NCBI GenBank assembly: GCA_021464245.1
Contig: JADCRB010000109.1
Span: 372,001-436,000, forward strand
DNA length: 64,000 nt
Direction: 5' to 3'
Source of the DNA: Carallia brachiata
Taxonomy: Eukaryota; Streptophyta; Magnoliopsida; Malpighiales; Rhizophoraceae
Under the pieces are notes generated by a model, which had not been told where the DNA came from, did no database searches, and worked only from the letters and a program-made list of their open reading frames with translations. Of the stretch, positions 24,567 through 35,910 are shown in pieces (position 1 is the stretch's first letter; each line of letters begins with the position of its first letter). The translations under genes were made by a program, and so were the position numbers.

Positions 24567-25228
24567 TTGTGAAGCACGGACACGGACACGGCGATACGGA
24601 CACAGTACGACACGGAGACACACTAATCTTAAAAATATTAGGACACGGACACGGCTTGGACACGGTTAGATATGTAGATATATATATATATATATATATA
24701 TATAGAAAAAATTAAATTTATAAAATTTGTGTATATCATATATATATTTTTAAACAATTTTATAAATTTTATTTACCCAAAAATATATTTATATAATTAT
24801 TATAAGTTTTAGAAAATTTTTATTCAAATAATATATCGTAAGATTTTATATTCTTTATTGTGAAAGACTAAAATAGAGATATTAAATTTTGTAATCAATT
24901 TAATTTTTTTGTTAAAAAATTAAAAATAAGTTGAAATTTAAACATTTTAAAAGTTATGGACAATTGATAGTATTAATTATAATTTTTAAGAATTTTTCTT
25001 TTTTTATTTGTTAAAAATAATTATAAAAATATTCAGGCGTGTCCGCAGCGTGTCAGACACTTGTACTTCCCGTGTCCAACACGCGTGTCCGAATTTAAAA
25101 AAAAAAAATTTTGGCGGACACTTCTAGCCGTGTCGGACACGTGTCCGCCGCGTGTCGGTCGCGTGTCCGCGTGTCCCGCGTGTCCGACACGTAATACTTT
25201 CATTTTTTGGAGTGTCCGTGCTTCATAG
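24567..25228. mobile_element. Non-autonomous DNA transposon with GTGTCCG-rich ends, 8-bp TSD
   Basis: The terminal inverted repeats contain 'tgaagcacggacac' (left) and its reverse complement 'gtgtccgtgcttca' (right). They are flanked by the exact 8-bp duplication GTAATGAC at 24559-24566 and 25229-25236. The block-2 paralogue (about 42720) lacks the element. Clusters of GTGTCCG/CGGACAC repeats fill about 100 bp inside the left end and 190 bp inside the right end; the centre is AT-rich. Eight-bp duplications fit the hAT superfamily, though the class is inferred. Confidence 0.75.
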
Positions 25229-25271
25229 GTAATGACCGCCTCAGGCAATTTAGATTTGTACGTAATACTTA

Positions 25272-25900
25272 TGGGACAATACCTAATTCAGTCCTAAACG
25301 TTCATAAATTTTTTTAATTTAGTACTAAACCTTTCAGCTTTTCAATTGAGTCCTAAATGTTTTAATTCTTTTACAAACTAATCCTTTTGTTAACGGAAAT
25401 TAATCAAACCATTAAAAGTGACAGTTGATCAAACGGAAATGAATAAAAAAAAATTATATATACGGTTTTTTCCTTATTTTGTTGTTGTAATATTTAAAAA
25501 AAATATTTAAGAATGGAAAAAATAATTAAAAAATGATTAATTTTTTAAAAATGGAAAAAATAATAAAAAATTGAAAAACCTCAAAATACCTCATTATCAC
25601 CATTTTTGAAATTAGAGGACTCAATTGAAAAAATTTTAAAATGTTAGGACTTGATTGAAAACTTTTAGACGTTGAGGACTTGATTGAAACGAGAAAATAC
25701 AAAAGAAACCATATTTAAAAAAATTTTTATTGATCTTCGTTTGGTTTATTGTCATTTTGAACGATTTTACTAACTTTCGTTAACAGAAGAACTAGTTTGT
25801 CAAGGAAACTGAAAGGTTTAAGATTTAATTGAAAAAGTTAAAAAATTTAAAATTAAATTAAAAAAATTCATAATATTTAGGATTAAATTGAGTGTAATCC
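25272..25900. mobile_element. MULE-like element with long diverged TIRs, ~10-bp TSD
   Basis: Direct repeats 'gtaatactta' flank it at 25262-25271 and 25901-25910, and the block-2 copy (near 42755) is uninterrupted. The arms are inverted and diverged: left 'cctaattcagtcctaaacg', right, reversed, 'ctcaatttaatcctaaat'. Both arms continue into 'aacctttcag'. No coding sequence. The long TIR and 9-11-bp duplication fit Mutator-like elements. Confidence 0.65.
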
Positions 25901-25910
25901 GTAATACTTA

Positions 25911-27475
25911 CTCATTCAAGCAATTTAAAATTGTCGCAATTGGTGAAGATACCCAATTAAAATTTATTAGTTCCGAGTTCAAGATTCTCTCGTCATTTAT
26001 TAACCTTTCGACTTATTTTATAACAAAAAAATGCAAATAATATTATTATTTACATAAAATAGAATCGTAACATATATAAAATTAAAGTTATTAAATTGAA
26101 TTCAAATGTTATACATCAAATAAAATACTAATGTAATTTTATTCAATTATATATATATATAGAATATGGATGCAATACAAATAAAATAAAAGATATAGAA
26201 AATCTGAATCATACAAATGTAATGTCCTTAAGAATAGATTTGCGCTCTTATGAATATTTTGTTATAATGCAATAAATATAACGATGACTGTCTCCTTAAG
26301 ATATGATAAATCTTCCTACTAGTATGCATCTCACATGTGTGGAAATAAAAACAGTATAAACTTATTTAACCTAACAAGAATTTTGGAAAGCAGGTAAGGA
26401 GAAGATGAGATGGAGATATTTCTGCCTTTAAAAGAAGCTAGCAGTCCTTTCATATTGTTTATGGTTTAATAGCTCATAAAAATGAATAATGAGCACAAAG
26501 GCTAAGTTTTAATAGCTAGTTTTTCAACAATTAAAAATAGCTACTTAAAAACAGTTAGTTTTATTATGAAATTTAAAATGTCTCAAAACACTTGAAAATA
26601 GGAGTGGACCATTCAGGGCCTCTCATGTTAGGTTTAGGTTAGAACCAATCATCCATATGTGAAACTTTCTTCGATCTTTTCTTTTATAAAGCATAAGACA
26701 AAAGTCATCTTATAAACTAGTTTAATATTGCTTTCAATTCCAATATGGGATAATAGCCTTTTAAAACACAAGATATTATTCTAACAAATAATTTTGGGGA
26801 CTTTTTTTTTGTCTTTTATTTATTTATTTATTTTTGTCTAATAATGCCCACAGAATCAAAAGTTTTGTCTTTAGCCATCAAAACCGATTCCACCGTCTTT
26901 TCATATTTGTAAAACCAGAAAAGATAAGTGGATAAATATAAGAAGGAGTGTAGTAGACATGCAATGATTTAAATTATTAAATTTTAAGAAGTTTATTAAA
27001 TTTTAAAAAATAAAAAATAAATAAATTATTAAATATCGTAAATTAATTACTCCTGTGTATCTCTGTAAGCATATTTACGTAGTCTAATTCCTGTAAAAAT
27101 GTACATGGATGGGAAAAGGTGACGGAAAACGAACAGGATGGTGGGATCCCCTGATAAAATATATATAAAATAAAGAAGTATATATATATAATTTTTTTGT
27201 AAAATAAATATAATTAAGATTTAAATTAACATTAAATATATTTAAAATTTAATTTTAAAAAATAATTTTTACTACTTTCTCACAAAACAAATAAAACCAA
27301 AAACAAAAAATTATTGGCGTCCTGTCCAAAAATCCCATCCATGTAACCTGACTGTTTTCTTTATGGTCTATTGTCCCTTCTTTTTCAAGGAAAAGTCATC
27401 ACCCCCGCGTCATCACTAAGGTGTGTTATCTTCTCTACTACCAGAATAAAATGGTTAATGAAAAAAAAAAAAAGT
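25911..27475. other. Duplicated non-coding flank
   Basis: Alignable with about 42757-44360 in block 2, with landmarks 'gcaggtaaggagaagatgag', 'cctttcatattgtttatgg', 'aataattttggggactttt' and 'ccatgtaacctgactg'. A piece around 27350-27460 also reappears near 60065-60190, to the right of gene E. No gene was found. Confidence 0.5.
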
Positions 27476-27632
27476 TTTAAAGGTTAATTTGGTTCATTAT
27501 ATTTTTATATTTATTAATTTCTATCTATAATATTTTTTTAAAAATAAATTTACAACATTAACTCCGTCAAATTAATTCGATCCAACTGTTAGTTTGACTG
27601 TTAAATTTATTAACGTGACATCAAAGAAACTA

Positions 27633-28755
27633 GGAATAAAGGTCAATTTGACCCACTACATTTTACTTTATTTTAAATATCACTCATAACGTTTTTTTTG
27701 TTAAATTTGGTCCATAACGTTACGACCGTTATTCTAATTTGGTCCTTCCGTCCATAACGCCGTTAACTCTGCTGATATGACATGACGGAGTTTGACACGT
27801 CAGTAATTTTTCCACGTCAGCATGTCACGTCAGCATGTCACGTCAACATCTGTTGCTGACGTGGCATAGGTATAAAAGTTAATTTGACCCATAAGGTTTC
27901 ACCTTATTTTAAATTTCACCAATAACGTTTTTTTGTTGTTAAAATTGGCCCATAACTTTATATCTTTTAGTCAAATTTGATTTTTTTGTACTTAACGTCG
28001 TTAACTTCGCTGATGTAGCGTAACAGAATTTGACACGTCATTAATTTTTTTTCCAAAGAGATGGCTCCGTACTGGCAATACTAATGGTAGTTGGAGGCGG
28101 CGGCAATAGTTTGACGAGGAAATAGTGACAACAACAGAAAAGAAAAAATTTAAAAATAAAGATAACAATGACTTTTGTTAAATTTTATTAATTTATTTTT
28201 TTTGTTAAAAAAACAAAAGTATTCAAGTGGATATATATTTATGAATTTTAGTTTTTTATTTTGTTTGAATTTGCATAGTGTGATTTTCAGTATAAATGTT
28301 TGGTTTGGATTTTAAAATTTTACTGTAAACGTGACATGTTGATATAGATGAAAATTATTGATGTGTTATACTCCGTCGCATCATATTTGCTGAGTTAACG
28401 ACGTTATGTACGAAAAGATCAAATTAGACTAAAAGATATAACGTTATGGACCAATTTTAACAACAAAAACACGTTATGGGTGAAATTTAAAATAAGTTGA
28501 AACCTTATGGGTCAAATTAGCTTTTATACCTATGTCACGTCAGCAACAGATGTTAACGTGGCATGCTGACGTGGAAAAATTACTGACGTGTCAAACTCCG
28601 TCATGCCACGTCAGCAGAGTTAACGGCGTTATGGACGGAAGGACCAAATTAGACTAACGGACGTAACGTTATGGACCAAATTTAATTAAAAAAAAACGTT
28701 ATGGGTGAAATTTAAAATAAAGTAAAACGTGGTGGGTCAAATTGACATTTATTCC
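27633..28755. mobile_element. Nested MULE-like element, 9-bp TSD, arms built of two repeats
   Basis: The terminal inverted repeats begin 'ggaataaaggtcaatttgac' (left) and 'ggaataaatgtcaatttgac' (right, reversed). The flanks 'aagaaacta' (27624-27632) and 'aaaaaacta' (28756-28764) form a 9-bp duplication with one mismatch. The empty site survives in block 2 ('aaataaactatcac', about 44955). Each arm is about 430 bp and holds two diverged copies of the same subterminal unit. That makes the element nearly a four-fold head-to-head repeat. It is dense in TGACGTGG/CCACGTCA motifs and has no transposase. Confidence 0.8.
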
Positions 28756-28905
28756 AAAAAACTATTACATCCTAAGTAATATGCTGAAACAACCTGCCGT
28801 GTTATTTGATGTGATAATTTTTTAATTTTAATCAAAATAAATTTAAATTACTTTAAAGAATATAATTATACAAACATTAAAAAAATAAAAACTCATTTCT
28901 CTCAT

Positions 28906-28992
28906 TTTTTTTTTTTTGGTCTAGACCCCCGGTATCCGCATCACTCGTGGGCGGCGACTAATCCGGAGTCGGGGCTTAATCACAGTCGGGGC
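28906..28992 (-). mobile_element. 5'-truncated SINE
   Basis: Minus-strand copy of the 3' half of the SINE at 47334-47500 (reversed: 'cgactccggattagtcgc', 'atgcggataccgggggtc'), ending in a poly(A) tail seen here as T12. Exact 10-bp duplications 'tttctctcat' flank it at 28896-28905 and 28993-29002. The block-2 copy (near 45100) lacks it, so it inserted after the block duplication. Confidence 0.85.
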
Positions 28993-29474
28993 TTTCTCTC
29001 ATCTTTTTATTTGATGTTCTAAGTGTATTGTTGCTGTCTCATACATGGAATGCCCAAAGGGCTTGTACAAGTTTGACTATCATTACTAGATCAATAGAGG
29101 GAGGAGAAAGCGGAAAGAAAGGGAGGAAGGAGGGGCGAGGAGAGAGAGGGAGGGAAGGGACTAGGGGACAGAAAGGGAGGAAAGAAGGGCAAGGAAAGAG
29201 AAAGGAAAGAGTTACTTCATGGCTAATTTAATATCACATTAGTAGATTTAATGAGACATCATCATTATTTGATTACAAGCAAGCTAATTTAACACATTAC
29301 TTATGATATGACAGCTAATTTGAGGTCATATTAGCAAACTTAATGGCTAAATTAAAGGTTGGGCCGAATTAATCTGACATATTGAATGTAGTGGACCGAT
29401 TTGAGGGAAAAAAACCATTATGCACGAGAGGTAATAAACTCAAAACATATGGGCTGAAAAATGAACTTTAAACA

Positions 29475-30305
29475 AAGTAAATAAAAAAAAAAACTCTTAA
29501 CTTTTAGATGAATATTCAACTCTAATATCACCACTTCTAATCGGATGTTCCTTCGCCAAAGGTAGTTCGGTCTATTCTTCTTGGGAACAATTATTGGCCC
29601 GCGCTCGGTTTTTCAAACATGGATTAAAGTGGGCTCTTCAATAGCACTTGGAACTGCTCTTTCCAGTCAATTTTTATCTCGGCTTTATGGCTTATCGGGC
29701 ATCGTCGAAATAAATATATCTTTTCCGCTTTTAAATCAACGCCTTCTGATGTTGCATGAATGATATGAAGATCTATGATGTGTGGTCTGCGTAATCTCTT
29801 CGCCCGAAGAACCTTGCTTGTCATCAGCAAAAATGTAGTCTCCTCGTAAGTTGGATCTCGCCCAAGCCTCCTTTGATGAAACGCATAAATTTACCTTGCA
29901 AAATTATTCATTCAAAATTATCAAAGTTAATGTAGCCGATTTTTTTGGTACTTATAAATTTATTCAAAATTGTTTATTCACGCTGTATTATTTCAGTTAG
30001 AATATGTTTCTTAATTAAAGAAAATTCGAATGGTGCAATGATGCTAGCTGCTGTTTCAGCATCTGCTCCTTCGAGGGTCTAGCATAGATAAATCGGCTTA
30101 TCTAACACCAAGTGCCTTCCACAATTCTCTCTAGTGAGGAGGATTGGGAATCACTCCTGCTTATCCATTTTTGAGGGAAAATAAAATTCGACTAATGTAG
30201 TTGTCTCAATTTCTCAAGCACGATATTATATGTCATGGTGTCCTAAGACAATGAATGTAGCAAAGCAAATATCAACTTCATTGGCTACCAAACCTTTCCA
30301 AGTCT
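29475..30305. other. 3' flank of gene B with a degenerate reading frame
   Basis: Shared with the flank of gene D (45634-47515). On the minus strand, 29624-29880 and 46690-46905 encode parallel frames with the landmark GVDLKAEKIYLFRRCPI. The two copies differ at many amino-acid positions, which suggests a decayed fragment of an unrecognised gene rather than a conserved protein. From about 29970 to 30300 the sequence matches the 3' flanks of A, C, D and E. Confidence 0.4.
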
Positions 30306-32457
30306 TTATAATGGACTAGCCTTCATTACATGAACAGCCAAAGCAAACATTTCCTCAATCTGCCTGAAGCGGGTGTTGGCCTCAGCCTCAGAATGAAGAA
30401 GGTGTTGTAGTCTTGACTGCTTGTTAGCAACGACATCCTTGATAGTCGAACTTGACTTTGCCAGGTCCTTGATTTTTACTTGTGCTCTCGTCTGATCAGC
30501 TTTCAATGCTTTTAACTTGGCCTCAAGTTCTACAATTTGCCTTGCCAAAGATGCTTCCTTCTTCATCTCAGCCTTCAGCATGCCAAACTCTGAGGAGAAA
30601 GCAGCTTTGAAGTTCTCTAATGACGCTCTAGCCTCCTCAGTTTCCTCCGCTATTTGACGTTGTACCGAGACATCTACAACAATATGATCCAGATCCTTCA
30701 GTATGTTGTCTAACGCATTTGATTGCCCAAACTGCATCCCAGCATTCGACGAGTGTGTGGTCAAAAATTCAAGATATTTTCTTAGATCAGAAACAGTGGC
30801 TGAGCTAGAGAGGATTGTTGGTCCACGTTCAAGCAAACACAAGGCAGCACGGAAGGTTTGTGCCACTTCAGTAGCATATCTGTCATCATGGTGAAATGAG
30901 GCCGATTCGGCCTGGATCTCAGGTAGGATTGGATCAATGTTCAATGCTTGCTCAAAGGCACCCATTTGAGACACCAACTCAGTTAGCTGCAAATTCAAGG
31001 ACAGGGTCAAAATCTAGACAACAAACAAACGAATTCAGCAAATTAGACATGCATACCACCTCTTCATCATCGCACAGTGCTAAAGAACTGCCAGTCTTTG
31101 AAGCAACAACGGCAGAAGGTAATGCCAGAGAAGTTTTAGCCTCACGGTCAGTAGCTTGGTCATCATCAAATACAGAGAATTCAGCATTTGCCTCCACAAG
31201 GAGTCCAGCACCAGAAGTCTGCTCATCTTCAGCCAAATCAAGGAAGCTGGAATTGGCAAAAAGCTTGGTCACAGGAAGAGTTATTCCTGACTCATCAAAA
31301 TTGAGTAAAACCAAGCTCTCAACATAAGAGAATACAAATTTAGTAAATTCTTCCCACCAAAATCGTACATTTCTAAATTGTTGAGACTCTGGGTCATATG
31401 ATAGTAAGCCTCCTGCAAAGTTTTCCTCTGAAGTTTGGACAGAAGTTTTTAGTAATAGTTCGCCATTCTTCATAAATATTGCCAAACCCGAAATTCATCT
31501 GGTTTCGAGAGATTCATTGAGAACTAGCAGCTTAGTCCATGAATCCTCCGCCCCATACTCTTTCATGAACCATACACAAAAATGAGTATTACCTATTCTC
31601 TCTTCAACAATTGCAATAGATGATTCCTTGTATGCCCATACAGATAACTCAGTTGTCACAGGCACAGCCACTAAAGGCTTTGGTAACATCATTTCATGAA
31701 AAACCTCTTGTCCCACATCAAAGGCCAAAACCGAATAGCAACCATCCTCTTCATAAGAAACATTTTTGATTCTTTGAAAAGCCAAAAAATGAACAGACGC
31801 ATTAACAAAAGCAGACCGACTCCTGCCCGGATCAATTTCATGATTGGGCGCAATGGAAGTGACATTCTTCCAAGTCCCAGCGTTGAGCGAGTAAACCTCA
31901 TACTCAATATTAACTTGCTTCCACGAGGTCCCACTCAGGGACCGTGCAATTCTCAGCACTTTATAGTCATTGTCTCCGGAATCAAACCCAAACCCAAAAT
32001 AATTCCCAGTATAACAATCCCTAAACGAGTAGGGTTCGAGTTGCGGTAAAAATGCTGTCTTTTTAATCAATGGGTTCCAGAAAAAACATGAATCGATCCC
32101 ATTCTCAATATGATGTACAACAAAAAGTACACCATTGCAAGAACCAATTACCTCATTCCAAGAAGAGGGGTCGCAAGTCGTGGGTGGCAAATGAAGGTCC
32201 AAATAGTCATTGAACTGCTCATCGTCCAAGTGAAGAGTGTATCTTTCCTCCGCGTAAATAGGACGCTGCAGAAACAATAGTAACAGTTGGCTGTTGCTGC
32301 TGCTCTTGTTGGTCTTGGTTAGGTGTGTGGAAATGAAGGTGGGGCTTCTGATGAGGAAGTACCAAGACTTGCAGACACAAGTGCATTGACCCAGAGATTT
32401 GATGGGCAACTTGCAGAGGATTTCTGTGATTACTTCTTGAGGAAAGTGATCAGACAT
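30306..32457 (-). pseudogene. Gene B: F-box/coiled-coil gene with premature TGA
   Basis: Exon 1 (32457-31057, 467 codons) has an F-box (LPIKSLGQCTCVCKSWYFL, residues about 18-36) and FBA motifs (EVIGSCNGVLF, CFFWNPLIKK, FGFGFDSGDNDYKVL). The 70-nt intron is 31056-30987 and exon 2 (30986-30306) is 681 nt. Codon 321 is TGA at 31497-31495 where C, E and A have CGA, a C-to-T change at a CpG. The frame before and after the stop is otherwise open and in register. Translation would give a 320-aa F-box/FBA fragment without linker or coiled-coil tail. The lesion could be an assembly or allelic difference. Confidence 0.85.
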
Positions 32458-32665
32458 TTTTTTGTTTTTTTCTGTTCGACTCTGTTTTGGGGAAATCTAC
32501 CAGTGATTTAATGGCTGATCTTGGAGGTATCAAACAAAACTGCTCGAAGAAGCTACTTAGAGAGGAATACCAGCTACATGTCTTCTATCCAATTATTGGT
32601 GGTCGGTCACGGTCCGATATTGGGGACCAGATCTCAAAGTAGAATTTATTTCTAAAAAAGTTTTG

Positions 32666-33364
32666 AGATATGCATTAAAAGAATCCTAAAGCTTTATGTA
32701 TTTGTTTAATGTTATATTTTTTAATCATTTTAAATTAGTCTTATACTTTTTAAATTTATTCCAATTAAATACACATTTCACACAAATATGTTAAGTAGCT
32801 TTTCTAGCCAACAGAAATATGGTCTAAAAAATAAAAAAACACCAATACGTGAAAAAAACAAAAATTTCCCAATACACTTTTGATCATTAAGGTTGGACCA
32901 AAAAAACTAATTACCAAACCTCCTAATTTGTTCCTTCAGTCACCTCAAGATTTTAGTTTTGTGAGTTTTTTGTTCCTACAAGATTCAACATCTCTATAAT
33001 AATGATTAACAAGAGAGATCAGGACCCAAACTGAAATTGTGATTGTTCTTTAATCACAAAAAATACAATGATCAAAAACGAAATTCTATTTCCATTTCCT
33101 TGTCAAATCACGTTCTAAAGAAAACTCCATCCAAAAATACTAAAAGCACCAAAAAAGACTTTTAACAACTAATATTTTTTATCTGTCATCGTAGGCTTGC
33201 TAAACCATATTTCCGTTAATTAAATTGGCTAGTAAACGTGTTGACCATAATTCTGTCCAAACATGTACTTAATTGAAAGGAATTTCAAAGATATAGGACT
33301 AATTTGAAAAGATTAAAAATAAAAAAATTTATAAAATTTTAGAACTGTTTTGATGTTTATCCCG
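32666..33364. mobile_element. MULE-like element with exact 9-bp TSD
   Basis: Exact duplications 'aaaagtttt' flank it at 32657-32665 and 33365-33373. The D-side copy is uninterrupted ('ctataaaagttttaggctt', about 49865). The ends are inverted and diverged: left 'gatatgcattaaaagaatcc', right, reversed, 'ggataaacatcaaaacagtt'. No coding sequence. Confidence 0.75.
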
Positions 33365-35910
33365 AAAAGTTTTAGTCTTACAAAAGTGCGGGTGGTCTCA
33401 GGCAACTTGGATATGTAACACTTTTTCAGGGATTTTTTTGGTATAGAATACTTTTTCATGTCGGTAATTCAGAATTGTCTTTTATTTTGTTGTGGGTTTA
33501 TAATTTAAATAATAATAATAATATTTTTTAATTTTGATCTCTTTAATTATTGCTCTCTCCCAACCAACAGTTGTAGATAAATTTAAAAAAAAAAATTGTC
33601 TCATATTTTTAACATTGAAAAATGATAATTGAACGTAAAAATGTCAGATGCAGAGTTTATGCAGTTAATTATTTTATACAGTGTTAATATGTTTATTGCA
33701 CATGAAGTTTAGTTATAAATTTTTGTAATTTTTGTAATTTTTTAACCTCATCAACTTACGATGTGCAATAGTATTAAAGTTGATATGCACAATAGTAAAA
33801 TATATATGCAAAAAAAATAATCGCATCAACTTTGCGTCAATGAATTTGCTCGCGTCTGTATATCGAAACTCTTTAACATTATATGATTCGGAAAAGATTA
33901 ATGAACTGAGGGGCGTGAACCAAGTGCCAGATTAAGTTAATTGTTGTGCATATTATTCATAAATTTATTACACATCAACTTTAACTATAAATTTCACAAA
34001 TTTTTACATATTTTTTTTTCTAAAAACTCATGACATGCAAAATTGTGAAAATTAATGTAAAAAAGACTTATGAAGAATATGTATAAGAATTAACGGAATC
34101 TCTCATTCATAACCCATATACCTTTGCCCTATATGATTAGGATACTATGTTAATATTTAGAGAAAAGGTTAATAGATTGAGGGGGATGGATTGAATGTGA
34201 AATGAGTTAAATATTATACATATTATTCATAAATTTATTATATATTAATTTTATTTGTAAATTTCATAAGTTTATATATATTTAAAAACTCATAACGTAC
34301 AAAATTATTAAAATTAATTTGTAACAAAATTATACATTATGTACATAAAAAATAATTTTGTTTATCTCTCAGTCCATTTACCTTTATCCTAATATTTATT
34401 AGTTGTGAGTTTAAGATTTTGTTGTCATTTCGTGACCTTTCTACCTATTTTATAACAAAATAAATAAATAAATAACTTTATTGTTTATAGAAAATACAAT
34501 CATCACATATATAAAAGTTAAAGTTATTAAAAAGTTAAAGTTATTAAAAGTTAGATTACATTGATGTCAAATGGGGGACAAAAAAAAAATACTCAACATG
34601 ATAGTTTGATGAAAAGTTGGTGCATGTTTTACGCCAATGATTTAAATTTGAATTCTTATAAACGTAACTCTCTCTCAAAAAAATGTTAGGTACTATGGTT
34701 ATGGTTGAGAAAGATTGAGTGCTTTATGGCTTTCAGTTATACTCAACCCCATCAATACTAGATAGTAGATCTTTTTCTATGAGGATTGATTAAATGGAGA
34801 CGCAACGGTCAGATAATACTAACTCTAATCAACAAGTGCGATAATCAGTATATTTAAGATGTACCTTTTTTCTTAGTAAAAAAATGTTGGAAAAAAAAAC
34901 AATTGAATTCAAATGTTATACATCAAATAAAATATTAATTTAATTTTATTCAATTGTTTTTTTCACAGAACAAGTTATAAAAATTAAAGTTATTAAAATT
35001 ACAATTATATTGACGTCAAATGTTGGAAAAAAAAAAAAGAACAATTGAATTCAAATGTTATACATCAAATAAAATATTAATTTAATTTGAAAGTAGTAAT
35101 TTTAAAATTTTTTTAATTTTTCTTAATTATACATTTTACGTTACACAGGTCTTGAACATAGGTGAATAATCATTAATATGAATTGAGCAAATACCCGATA
35201 GTTCATAATTAAGTAAATTGAATTCTAACTATAATGGTTATTATAAATATGTGAGAATCTTTCAAGAAAAATTATATATATATATATAACATAAGTTTAT
35301 AAAAATATGAAATTAATACAAATATTATTGAACTAAATGAAACACTTAGAAATAATAACATTCAATGCAAATTATTTTTCATGTTATTATGCAAAAATTT
35401 CACTCATTATTAATCAGTTAGATAGAATTCCACTTGATTAAGGTTACCCTTAGCAAATCCTAATTTTATTCAAACACTAAAAAAGACTTTAAACCAACTA
35501 CTCAATTAATAGCTAATATAATAACAAGAACATTTGAGTTTTCTTTTAGTTTCACTTTATATACATAGATATCCAAAAATGTGATAAATTTAGTCAATTG
35601 TTTTCAGATAAGTATAAATTTAATCTTTCTCAAAAAAAAAAAAGTATAAATTTAATCAAAATTATTCTTTCACATTATAGTGTTTCAGTTATAATTAGTT
35701 TTCCCATTAAAAAGAAAATTCAAATGGTTTAATGACGCTTGCTAGCTTTTCGACATTTGTTCTTTGGAGGGTTTAGGTATCCCATGCAATTCTTTCAAGC
35801 AGAAAGAATTGAGACGACTCCTGCTTACCCATTTAGAGAGAAAATAAGATTTGCCTGTTCTAGTTATCACAATTTCTCAAGCATGATATTGTATCTTATA
35901 TGTTATCTTA

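Larger units (their letters stand above)
27476..29474. mobile_element. Outer MULE-like element carrying nested insertions
   Basis: The left arm from 'aaaggttaatttggttcatt' and the reversed right arm from 'aaagttcatttttcagccc' are long inverted repeats (over 150 bp). They share 'gttaaatttattaa'-like and 'ttaattcg' landmarks. The same element without the nested insertions is at about 44809-45633. Inside it lie a second TIR element (27633-28755), a truncated SINE (28906-28992) and a GGGAGG-rich purine tract (about 29097-29210). No transposase. Confidence 0.6.

Noticed and set aside
29028..29231. Gly/Arg/Glu-rich open frame
   Set aside because: Produced by a GGGAGG-rich purine tract inside a transposon; not kept in the block-2 copy.
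31689..32049. Frames antisense or out of phase to the F-box genes that recur in several copies (for example 117-codon plus-strand frames at 20292, 31696 and 56761)
   Set aside because: They recur because the F-box exon itself is duplicated. They have no independent features and lie wholly within the FBA coding region.
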